The notes below the pieces were generated by a model that ran no database searches, had not been told where the DNA came from, and saw nothing but the letters and a program-made list of their open reading frames with translations. This document shows positions 45,201-52,022 of a stretch of DNA of 64,000 nucleotides, one piece after another. The position numbers and the translations under genes are program-made. Each line of letters begins with the position of its first letter. The first letter of the stretch is position 1. Origin of the DNA: Salsuginibacillus halophilus (GTDB lineage Bacteria > Bacillota > Bacilli > Bacillales > Marinococcaceae); assembly GCF_003014715.1 (NCBI RefSeq), contig NZ_PYAV01000004.1, positions 1 to 64,000 on the forward strand, in the 5' to 3' direction.

Positions 45201-46118
45201 GACTGGCAGCTGTATATACCGGGCCGTGCAGTGCCTGGCATAAGTGATCCAGCCGTGCAGCAGCATAACCGCCTCTCATCAGCACTTGACGGCTGGAGCA
45301 ATTTGACGGTGCCGGACTGGGCGCATTCAAGCGAGACAAATGAAGTGTTCGACATCCACACCGGTCAAGGCGGTGTCCTCGCTGAGCCATTCGTATTTGC
45401 CACCGAGGAAGACGGCACTTCCTTCGTCCGCGTTGTGGAAACGGACGACGGCATTCACGGCTACGCCCAGCCAAGCACCACGAGCACGCTGCAGGGTGCG
45501 ATCCACCAAAGCGGCACGTACGCCGTACTTGAAGACATCGACACGCCAGCGGCCCCTGAAGCAAGCGCAGCGAACGAAACAACGTTCGAGCTTACCGGCG
45601 ACAGCGGTGCCGACATTTACTACACGACTGACTCAACCGCGGTAGACTACGTGGCCGGGGCGGAAAATACAGCCGGCCTCACGCTGCGCGGCGAAAGTGT
45701 CGCCGATAGCGCCTGGTCCTTATATGATGAACCGGTGGAACTTGACGCCGGAGAGCGCTTGTACGCAGTTCAGGAAGTCGATGGGTTGTTCAGCTTCGTT
45801 GAAAGTGTTCATATCCCGAGCGGCTACACAGCATCAGAAGAAAACATTAGCGAAACGCATACGTGGACGGTCGACTTCAGCACAGAGGTAGACGAGAATT
45901 ATGTCCGCGCGCCGTACTTCACCGTTACCGAAGCGGAAACCGGCGAAGAAGTTGACGTCAACTTAAGCACAACCGACGACGGCGCCGGGGTGCATATCGC
46001 AACGAGCACACCGTATCAAAGCGGCAGCACGTACGAAATGACGATCCACCCCGACGTCAAAGCAGCGAACGGCCGCTCCCTCACCGGCGGCGGCGAAGTC
46101 ACCTTTACAATTGAATAA
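42225..46118 (+). CDS. Giant secreted multi-Ig protein with C-terminal SbsA-type domain
   Basis: The 1297-aa product starts at ATG 42225, after AAGGAGG. The N-terminal hydrophobic signal (MALLIISFSFAITFAPISVF) leads into acidic beta modules. Modules linked by RPPxP-like hinges recur (VAPPAPSI, VRPPAPRA, ARPPQLED), alternating with Ig units of DUF5011/HYR style (DNVDGSLTGAIEYDRSDVD, then TLTYAVADSAGNEQTLRRDV). The C-terminal 90 residues are the SbsA-type domain (HTWTVDFSTEVDENYVRAP to GGEVTFTIE). No catalytic motif or sortase signal was seen. It is probably a long fibre or rod-like surface protein, co-transcribed with the short Ig protein upstream. A strong terminator and class B array follow. 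Confidence 0.8.
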   Translation: MPRWMALLIISFSFAITFAPISVFSENGNGSNGDNGDEVELEVDEKDTFQVTFQDDEGLNCDEINIYKGDEAEGDPLELGPVDNGSCTFQGLAPGEYTAEYISSDNGEEETDDTTFEIENPVLDLEVNEEHSGEGNDEGEITVSLEGDNDNEDFTDGADIVLYRSQTSDGEREVQESQTIDEDEDVDEITFDDLGAGHYTAVKELHDVESEPSDEEVVEDGEQPDFSITGDDPLEVVAGSWSTDELNDGVELEYNIEDPVTNFSELDGELDYRTWDGGKIEVEDNGDTWSSDNGLNDLETRAGKYTVTYYVKENGDNDYEELGERELTVAPPAPSIVNEYDTWEAADELGKDGQERFDYEYGALHIDRGDLENELDVDDLTITYSGGTVNNFENREDGQLLLYDLPLGDGYTITQTVNNVTSAASAPAVSLEDTTWPYFQFDGDGVYGEEGDNDTDDEELDEFLEIVEGDNLTDADIRADITARDNVDGSLTGAIEYDRSDVDTDSAGLYTLTYAVADSAGNEQTLRRDVHVRPPAPRAIGSPAEIGTVDAVEGMPGLEVHLFEQGIDDAQEEETFPDNEDTFTFLPLDDEGERDRLEPGVYFVRQVLEDGGETLESPRSNLVEVEETESPVIELEGDANVEVTFSDEDPYKYDDPGAVATDYLYGDLRELLHDDSDEDSSVELTLESSIGDEVTQSNDDSSDKYFEDVFGFSEGNDETEDEKLELPAPGAYSITYNASVRSGNDATPVTRNIEARPPQLEDVEAGDAGDGEIDVNDIHVYDGYTTTVRLLDNHGELVEEADVSNGSSADEDHTFTGVPAAGGYQVVQEVNGQESAPSEAVDVRLRDKPLEFTSFRLITEDGVSVPGQLDHDEGDIHAVVPADTFSTNHGDEDFTVEFSTSSRVENVEQGNNIESGDEVSLGRSGETFTLEDADGDDKTYTLNIEEAEHAVSPGFSGAVISETDAGDGALFDGTNAGFMSAAANSGAVHATEDWQLYIPGRAVPGISDPAVQQHNRLSSALDGWSNLTVPDWAHSSETNEVFDIHTGQGGVLAEPFVFATEEDGTSFVRVVETDDGIHGYAQPSTTSTLQGAIHQSGTYAVLEDIDTPAAPEASAANETTFELTGDSGADIYYTTDSTAVDYVAGAENTAGLTLRGESVADSAWSLYDEPVELDAGERLYAVQEVDGLFSFVESVHIPSGYTASEENISETHTWTVDFSTEVDENYVRAPYFTVTEAETGEEVDVNLSTTDDGAGVHIATSTPYQSGSTYEMTIHPDVKAANGRSLTGGGEVTFTIE

Positions 46119-46130
46119 AACTGCTGAATC

Positions 46131-46162
46131 AAGAGGAGCGCCGCAAAACAGGCGCTCCTCTT
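46131..46162. terminator. Terminator between convergent genes
   Basis: AAGAGGAGCGCC pairs with GGCGCTCCTCTT around GCAAAACA. Confidence 0.85.
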
Positions 46163-46178
46163 GATTTATATCTGCGGT

Positions 46179-46241
46179 GAACGCCCAATCGAAGGTTGCG
46201 AACGCCCAATCGAAGGTTGCGAACGCCCAATCGAAGGTTAC
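46179..46241 (-). repeat. Class B 21-bp array (3 units) downstream of NERD gene 2
   Basis: Three contiguous units at 46179, 46200 and 46221 each begin GAACGCCCAATCGA, with tails AGGTTGC, AGGTTGC and AGGTTAC. It ends 10 bp from the NERD stop codon. Confidence 0.85.
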
Positions 46242-46251
46242 CGGCTCATCA

Positions 46252-47211
46252 TCACGCGTCAGCTGCTGGTGAAATATACAGATGGCTTCGCGGCTTCTCC
46301 AGCCGCACACAACCTGCTTCCTGCAGAAATCGCGTGACCGCCTTCGCCTGCGGAAGAAAGAGAAATGATTGAATTTCAGCATTAGTAAAGGGTTCGCTGC
46401 TTAAAGCAAAAAAGTCCTCTAGCGCGGTAACATGGCCTTTTGCTGCGATCTGATCGCACTTTTCACACCGCCAGCGTCTGTTCACCCACCGCGCCGTCAA
46501 CATTTTGCAGCCGGCACACCAAACGCCGCCTGGCACCTGCTCGCGCGCCAGCCCCCATTGTTCCAAAGGCGGCGGAGGCATTGGCGTATGTGCGTCAATT
46601 AACGCTTTGCACCAAAGCCGGCTCGCATCATGGCGAGCACGTCCTGTAGGCGTGTCGCCCTTCATAATGCGCTTTATGGCCCAAGATATCTCATCCGGAC
46701 GCAGCAGGAGGGCACCTTCCGGCCGCTGCAGCACATGATCAGGATGGGTGAAAACAGCAAGATGGTGAACGTCCAGTTGAGGCAGCCCCATACGTTTCGC
46801 CCAAGTTTGTAGTTGTTCAGAAGTACTTTCAAGCTGAAGGAGTGGATTCGGAAATTGTTCGGTGGCGCCGTCAATCCGGCGGGTTAAGAGGCCGTGAGGC
46901 GAATCAATTTGGATCGTCCCTTTGAAGTTCTTCGCTTCAAGTAGAAATAACCGAGGCGGAGCAACAATCATCGCATCAATTTGGAAATGACCGCCTGTTG
47001 GTGCCGGCAGCCTGAGGTCCTGAAGAATATGAAAGGATTGAAAGAAGCGGTTGAAAATGAAGGTGAGGCTTTGCTCGCCGCGGTAGCCCGCGCGGCGCTT
47101 ATAATACGACGCCTCAAGTTTGGGGTAGGCAGGATGAACTGCCGGTAGCCGCTGCATGAGCACATCCAGCTGACGAAGCGGCGCAGGTGGTTTTAACGGT
47201 TTCACAATCAA
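46252..47211 (-). CDS. NERD-domain nuclease-like protein 2 with zinc ribbon and C-terminal HTH-like region
   Basis: The product is 319 aa from TTG 47211 (LIVKPLKPP), about six bases after GAGAGGGTG and in the same position as the TTG start chosen for NERD 1; GTG 47220 abuts the site. The NERD motifs are YRGEQSLTFIFNRFF, FQIDAMIV and LLEAKNFKG. WCAGC and CEKC form the zinc ribbon, and the C-terminal helical part is ALEDFFALSSEPFTNAEI then AVTRFLQEAG. It is clearly closer to NERD 1 than to NERD 3. Class B arrays lie about 10 bp downstream and 70 bp upstream, whereas NERD 1 has class A. The same architecture with a different repeat suggests each protein has its own cognate repeat. The cellular role is unknown. 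Confidence 0.88.
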   Translation of the reverse strand: MIVKPLKPPAPLRQLDVLMQRLPAVHPAYPKLEASYYKRRAGYRGEQSLTFIFNRFFQSFHILQDLRLPAPTGGHFQIDAMIVAPPRLFLLEAKNFKGTIQIDSPHGLLTRRIDGATEQFPNPLLQLESTSEQLQTWAKRMGLPQLDVHHLAVFTHPDHVLQRPEGALLLRPDEISWAIKRIMKGDTPTGRARHDASRLWCKALIDAHTPMPPPPLEQWGLAREQVPGGVWCAGCKMLTARWVNRRWRCEKCDQIAAKGHVTALEDFFALSSEPFTNAEIQSFLFLPQAKAVTRFLQEAGCVRLEKPRSHLYISPAADA

Positions 47212-47281
47212 TCGGAACACCCTCTCAAAGAATTAACCATATTATACCTCAATCGATTAGAAAATCCAGAGAAAAGAGTGC

Positions 47282-47617
47282 GAACGCCCAATCGAAGGAG
47301 GCGAACGCCCAATCGAAGGAAGCGAACGCCCAATCGAAGGAAGCGAACGCCCACTCGAAGGAAGCGAACGACCAATCGAAGGAGGCGAACGCCCAATCGA
47401 AGAGAGCGAATGCCCAATCGGGGGAGCTGAACGCCCAATCGAAGGAAGCGAACGCCCACTCGAAGGAAGCGAACGCCCAATCGAAGGAGGCGAACGCCCA
47501 ATCGGGGGAGGTGAACGCCCAATCGAAGGAGGCGAACGCCCAATCGAAGTAGCTGAACGCCCAATCGAAGGAAGCGAACGCCCAATCGGGGGAGGCGAAC
47601 GCCCAATCGATGATAAT
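47282..47617 (-). repeat. Class B 21-bp array (16 units) upstream of NERD gene 2
   Basis: Sixteen contiguous units run from 47282 to 47617, all with GAACGCCCAATCGA or one-base variants (GAACGCCCACTCGA twice, GAATGCCC once). Tails are AGGAAGC, AGGAGGC, AGAGAGC and GGGGAGG types. A repeat order is partly reiterated, indicating internal duplication. The remaining gap up to 47763 is AT-rich and should carry the next gene's promoter. Confidence 0.92.
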
Positions 47618-47763
47618 GCGGCGGTCGAAGTTCTTTCGCCGAAGTTTTTCCGCCGTTATTATTAAAATTTTCCTCTATGCAGCCGATATTAAATATATAT
47701 GTCCTCGTTTACACGGCACACATAAATGGATAGAGACAGCATTTTGAAGGAGGAAGAAAGTTG

Positions 47764-48582
47764 ATGAAAAAAAGATGGGCCGGCTGGCTCGGCGCAAGTA
47801 CGGCAGCTATTGCGGCAGGCGCCCTGCTCGTAACTGCCGGCGGCGATACAGATGAAACAGCAAAAGCTGGAGAGAGCTCACCGGCATTGACGGCTTCTAC
47901 AGTATATGAAGAAAACCGCCGCTCAATTTTCACAGTACATATTTACGCTGAAGACGTACAGAACATGGCAGGGGGCGAGCTTGAGCTCTCCTATGACCCG
48001 GATGTCCTTGCCGCCCGCGAGTTTGAGCGCGGCAGCCGGCTCGCTGAAGAAGATTTCTTATTTGAAGATGACAATTTAGAAGACGCTGGAGACGGGCAGA
48101 TTCGGGCTGCCTGGGCGAACGACACCGGCATTAGCGGCAGCGAAAAAATTGCTTCCATTGAATTCCGACTGATGGAAAGCGAAGGGCAGACCTCGCTTAA
48201 CTTAAACGGCTCCGAGTTGTATAACGAAAACGCCGAACAAATGGACCCGGCACTGATCCACGGCCAAGTGCGGCCGTTTGATGGGACGGAGATGGAAGAG
48301 ACAGAAGCAGCCGGGCCGGATAAAGCGTGGGATATTACGCTAACCGCACCAGTAGATCCGTCTACGGTGGCCACAGAAAATATTCACGTTTGGCATGAAG
48401 GTGACGATCACGAAGTACCTGTGACATTTGACGTAAGTGACGATCGGAAGTCGTTCAGCGTGAGCGGCCGTGATGGTTTCGATGCAGGGGATTACACGAT
48501 GTATATTGAGCCATTTATCACGTCAGAAAATGGCGACGTTCTTGAGGAAGCTGTGAAATTTCCATTTACGATAGAAGATTAA
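47764..48582 (+). CDS. Secreted cohesin-like domain protein with C-terminal SbsA-type Ig domain
   Basis: The product is 272 aa from ATG 47764, eight bases after AAGGAGG; TTG 47761 is possible. The signal peptide is WAGWLGASTAAIAAGALLVT. Residues about 45-165 resemble a cohesin (FTVHIYAEDVQNMAGGELEL, SYDPDVLAAREFERG, ASIEFRLMESEGQTSLNL). Cohesins bind dockerins or act as surface beta-sandwiches. The Ig domain follows (DKAWDITLTAPVDPSTVAT to VKFPFTIED). The gene is first of a tight four-gene run (17, 9 and 24 bp gaps), all encoding secreted proteins. The next gene carries a dockerin-like segment, so a cohesin-dockerin contact is conceivable. Confidence 0.82.
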   Translation: MKKRWAGWLGASTAAIAAGALLVTAGGDTDETAKAGESSPALTASTVYEENRRSIFTVHIYAEDVQNMAGGELELSYDPDVLAAREFERGSRLAEEDFLFEDDNLEDAGDGQIRAAWANDTGISGSEKIASIEFRLMESEGQTSLNLNGSELYNENAEQMDPALIHGQVRPFDGTEMEETEAAGPDKAWDITLTAPVDPSTVATENIHVWHEGDDHEVPVTFDVSDDRKSFSVSGRDGFDAGDYTMYIEPFITSENGDVLEEAVKFPFTIED

Positions 48583-48599
48583 GAAGGAGGAAACAAGCT

Positions 48600-50015
48600 G
48601 TGTTCAATAAACGACTTACAGGCAGCGCCCTCACCGCCGCCGGCCTGCTGCTGTTTGCCGGCAGCGCGGCAGCGGCGGACGGCTCAATGTCTCTCGGCGA
48701 CGAGCGCGCACTTGAAAACGAAGTAACGATTCCGCTCGTTCTGCAGGATGTAGATGATCTTGACCGCGGTCAGTTCGAAATTACCGCCCCGCGCGACGGA
48801 ACGGCGTTCACATTTTCTGACTACGACGTAAAAGACGCTTTTCAAGACCACTTTCACGTGAATACCCGCCAGGAAGACCACGCCCTTGTGATCGATTTCA
48901 GCTCCCGCGGTGGTGCAGTTGATTTTGACCGTGAAACTGTGCTTGAGCTTACGTTCACCCCTGAAGAGGCAGATCAAACCGAGACGACGATCAACATATT
49001 AAACCATGACCTTGAAAACAGCAGCGGCAACAGCATCATCCCGGATACATATGGTGGCACGTTAGAGCACGGCCATAAACCAGGCGATCCGGCCGGAGAG
49101 GACCGGGTTTCGCCGGCGTCTGCGATTCAAGTACTGCAGCACGTGAGCGGTCACCGGCCGATGAGTGATGGACATCTCCGGGATGTTGCAGATGTAAGCA
49201 GTAACGGCTACTTAACGACTTCTGACGCACAGGCGATCCTCCGAAAAGCGATCGGCACCCAGGATTCGTTTTTATCAATCATGGCGCCGGAATCGACAAA
49301 TATTTTAGAAGGTCAGGCGGTAACGATGGCACTTGGCGCGAACCACGGCAACCCGCCTTATACGTATAACGTATCAAGCGGCAGTCTTCCGCGCGGCCTT
49401 GAGCTCGATGAAAATAGCGGCACCATTTCCGGCACACCGACAAGAGATGAAGAACGGACTTTTGAGCTTTCTGTCACTGACCGTCTCGGGGACACAGCGT
49501 TCCAGGAACTCAGCATACGTTCCATAGAAAGTGAAATTGAACAAGTAGCACACATCCCAACAATAACAATGGCTTCCGGCGATTCCCCTGACTTTCCAGC
49601 ACGTGTTGAAGTGACGTACGAAAGTGGAGATACATCTCTTGAAATCGTTGAATGGGACGACTTTGATGCTGAAGAACCGGGATTGTACCCGGTGTACGGT
49701 GAGCTTGGCGATACGTTATTAAATATTCAAACAGAAGTGCTCGTACAAGAAGAACCAGCCATTCTTGATGTTGATGCAAACCATCAGGGCGGGATTTTCT
49801 CGCTGCATGAATTATATGTGGATACAACAGATGAGGTCTTTACTGTGCAGCTGCAAGAAGTTGAGGGTGAAAATGAGCCTGTCAGCTTTCACTACGAAGG
49901 TGGTGAGCAGTACAGTTTAGCCACCCCGCAGTTCGACCCTGGTACTGAAGTACGTGTGGAAGCTCATAACCGTTACGAAGAACTGATTGATGTGTCTTAT
50001 CTTACAATGCCTTAA
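48600..50015 (+). CDS. Secreted cohesin-like protein with dockerin-like and putative-Ig segments
   Basis: The 471-aa product starts at GTG 48600, nine bases after AGAAGGAGG. After the signal peptide (GSALTAAGLLLFAGSAAAA) comes a second cohesin-like domain (about 30-145; NEVTIPLVLQDVDDLDRG, ETVLELTFTPEEAD). Residues about 160-220 resemble a type I dockerin pair of helix units (VSPASAIQVLQHVSGHRP, LTTSDAQAILRKAIG), in which the calcium loops are degenerate. Residues about 225-310 are a He_PIG-type Ig domain (NPPYTYNVSSGSLPRGLEL, SGTISGTPT). The C-terminus is an unrecognised beta region. It lacks the SbsA-type domain its neighbours carry. It is probably part of a surface assembly; no catalytic domain is present. 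Confidence 0.8.
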   Translation: MFNKRLTGSALTAAGLLLFAGSAAAADGSMSLGDERALENEVTIPLVLQDVDDLDRGQFEITAPRDGTAFTFSDYDVKDAFQDHFHVNTRQEDHALVIDFSSRGGAVDFDRETVLELTFTPEEADQTETTINILNHDLENSSGNSIIPDTYGGTLEHGHKPGDPAGEDRVSPASAIQVLQHVSGHRPMSDGHLRDVADVSSNGYLTTSDAQAILRKAIGTQDSFLSIMAPESTNILEGQAVTMALGANHGNPPYTYNVSSGSLPRGLELDENSGTISGTPTRDEERTFELSVTDRLGDTAFQELSIRSIESEIEQVAHIPTITMASGDSPDFPARVEVTYESGDTSLEIVEWDDFDAEEPGLYPVYGELGDTLLNIQTEVLVQEEPAILDVDANHQGGIFSLHELYVDTTDEVFTVQLQEVEGENEPVSFHYEGGEQYSLATPQFDPGTEVRVEAHNRYEELIDVSYLTMP

Positions 50016-50024
50016 AGGAGGAAC

Positions 50025-51998
50025 ATGATGCTTAAAGCAAGCGTGGGTGTGCTTTTTGCCGCTGTAGCGTGTGCAGGTTTTGCCTGGACGGCTGCGGCTG
50101 AAACCGCACCTCCCTACAATTATGACTTTGAACCGATCGAAGCTGACGACGCTGACTTCGAGTTCAATCAAATCGATAACTTAAACAAAATGGTTGTCGA
50201 CTTTGATTACGAGCTGGATGCAGAAGCAGCGCCTTCAATTTCGACAAATGCCCCGGGACTGATCAACCATGTTGAACGAAGCGGAAATACGTTAGAGATC
50301 TATTTTACAAACCGCCATATCGATTCTTTTTTAGATTACAGCTGCGTGTTTTCAAGTGATTGTACCTATTATATTGAAATTCCACCCCGTTCTTTAACAG
50401 ATGACCAGCCGGCACTGCCTGTTGAAGGTTATCAAATTCCGTTTCAGCTGCATGATATCATTCCAGGGTTCAAGTCTACATTAATGGATGCAGACGAAGA
50501 CACAGCGAATGCGATCTTAGACGGAAATCCTCCGGTGGATATTAATATTCATGTGCCGGAAATGTTTATGACAAACATTGAAACCATTCACCGCTATGCT
50601 GGTATAACCGATTCAGCGGATCTCCGGCCGATTACAAATATAGATATTGAAGCAGCTGATGAGGTACATACCGTACACATGCAGGCACCAAATGGTATAG
50701 AGCGTCACCTTCAGCGTCATGATCGTCACGGATACTTTACAACAGGAACTGCAGGGATTGAAGCTGATGAGGGAGAAGATGGTGACAGTGATTACAATCG
50801 GGATTACAGATCTGTAGATGAAATTCAACTTGATGCTTACGATGCATATGGACGTTACTTAGAAAGGCGCTCTTTTAAACTGCGCGTCAGGGACACATCC
50901 GATGATTTCATTATCGATGATTACATCACAGATGATAGTAGTCATTTCGGCCAAACGTACACATTGTATGAATTAATGGAGGATGAAACGCTGCTTCAAG
51001 AAATTGTTGAAGAGCTTCCAGCAAGTCAGCTGGATCATTTAGGTGTGACTTATGCGAACCGTAACAACATGGCGCAAGTGGACAGCTTTGAGAGTTTCAC
51101 TCAAGCTTTAGATGACCCGGACATTTCCACGATTGAATTAACAGGAGACATTCAAGAATCATCTGACGTAGAAGCTGTCGAACTTCCGCGCGATTTAACG
51201 ATTGTTGGAAACGGTCATACTTTGGATGCTGCAAACCTTGTGCTAGGAAGTGGAAGCGGTGAAACGCTAGCATTACGCGACCTTAACCTAGAAGGTGGGG
51301 CATCTGCTGTGAGTGTTTATATCGATACCGGGGCTGATGGAACAGCAATTTTAGATGACGTTGATATCGACGGTAATGTCATGGTCGAGAGCTTAGGAAA
51401 CGCCTCCGGTTATTTTCATAATGTAGCAGCCCACGGTGTTGATGTTTATGATAACGACACGCATATCCGCATCAGCGGCGACAGCGAGCTTGCTTCTGAT
51501 GGCGGTGACGGGCTGCACGTCCGCGAAGGTGAAAACCATACAATTGATCTTCACGCAGATGACATAAGAATTGCTACAGCCGACGGGGCTTCGATCTCAC
51601 GGCTCACAGCTTACGGTGAAAATACTGAAGTTGCCGGTGGTAGTGAAATTGATAATATGTACGGCCATGGTTTGACAAGCATTGTATTTGAAGAAGAACA
51701 AAGCGGTGATATAGTGCGTGAAGCTTCGCGCGAGGCATGGGAAGATGGTGTCCGCTTAATGATTGAAGAAATTCAGCTTGAGAATGGGACAACCATGCAC
51801 TTCGGCCAAGCTGATATCACATGGGTGAAAGAGAGTTATGATGATTTAGACGGCCATGAAGACTTTTATATCAACTGGAATGAATCTACAAATTATCTTG
51901 AGCTTCAAAACGTTGACGGTAACGGCGGAACTGTTGAATTTACAGCAGCTGACGGCGGGAACTACAACGTAACCCTTGATGTCACAATCACGAACTAA
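50025..51998 (+). CDS. Secreted protein with parallel beta-helix-like region
   Basis: The 657-aa product starts at ATG 50025, after AAAGGAGGAAC; ATG 50028 is equally possible. The signal peptide is ASVGVLFAAVACAGFAWTAAA. Residues about 20-340 are acidic beta sequence without a recognised domain and include one Cys pair (YSCVFSSDCTYY). About 360-560 has repeated short units of pectate-lyase-like beta-helix style (LTIVGNGHTLDAANLVLGSG, LRDLNLEGGASAVSVYID), with GYFHNVAAHGVDVY. No catalytic residues can be assigned. It lacks the SbsA-type domain. It lies within the tight operon between the dockerin-like and RCC1 genes, which supports a shared surface complex. Confidence 0.75.
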   Translation: MMLKASVGVLFAAVACAGFAWTAAAETAPPYNYDFEPIEADDADFEFNQIDNLNKMVVDFDYELDAEAAPSISTNAPGLINHVERSGNTLEIYFTNRHIDSFLDYSCVFSSDCTYYIEIPPRSLTDDQPALPVEGYQIPFQLHDIIPGFKSTLMDADEDTANAILDGNPPVDINIHVPEMFMTNIETIHRYAGITDSADLRPITNIDIEAADEVHTVHMQAPNGIERHLQRHDRHGYFTTGTAGIEADEGEDGDSDYNRDYRSVDEIQLDAYDAYGRYLERRSFKLRVRDTSDDFIIDDYITDDSSHFGQTYTLYELMEDETLLQEIVEELPASQLDHLGVTYANRNNMAQVDSFESFTQALDDPDISTIELTGDIQESSDVEAVELPRDLTIVGNGHTLDAANLVLGSGSGETLALRDLNLEGGASAVSVYIDTGADGTAILDDVDIDGNVMVESLGNASGYFHNVAAHGVDVYDNDTHIRISGDSELASDGGDGLHVREGENHTIDLHADDIRIATADGASISRLTAYGENTEVAGGSEIDNMYGHGLTSIVFEEEQSGDIVREASREAWEDGVRLMIEEIQLENGTTMHFGQADITWVKESYDDLDGHEDFYINWNESTNYLELQNVDGNGGTVEFTAADGGNYNVTLDVTITN

Positions 51999-52022
51999 TT
52001 AACGCAGTAAAGGAGGTTCAAT

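Noticed and set aside
47187-47552. Plus-strand ORF of repeated NAQSKEA units (also 38380-38733 and 54441-54668)
   Set aside because: It is a by-product of the 21-bp class B array, which is seven codons long and so leaves frames open. There is no ribosome-binding site, and the frames run through neighbouring genes or terminators.
47282-47617. CRISPR array
   Set aside because: Heads are only 9-14 bp, tails 7-12 bp and many tails are identical, the period is 21 bp, and no cas gene is present in the window. This does not fit CRISPR repeats and spacers.
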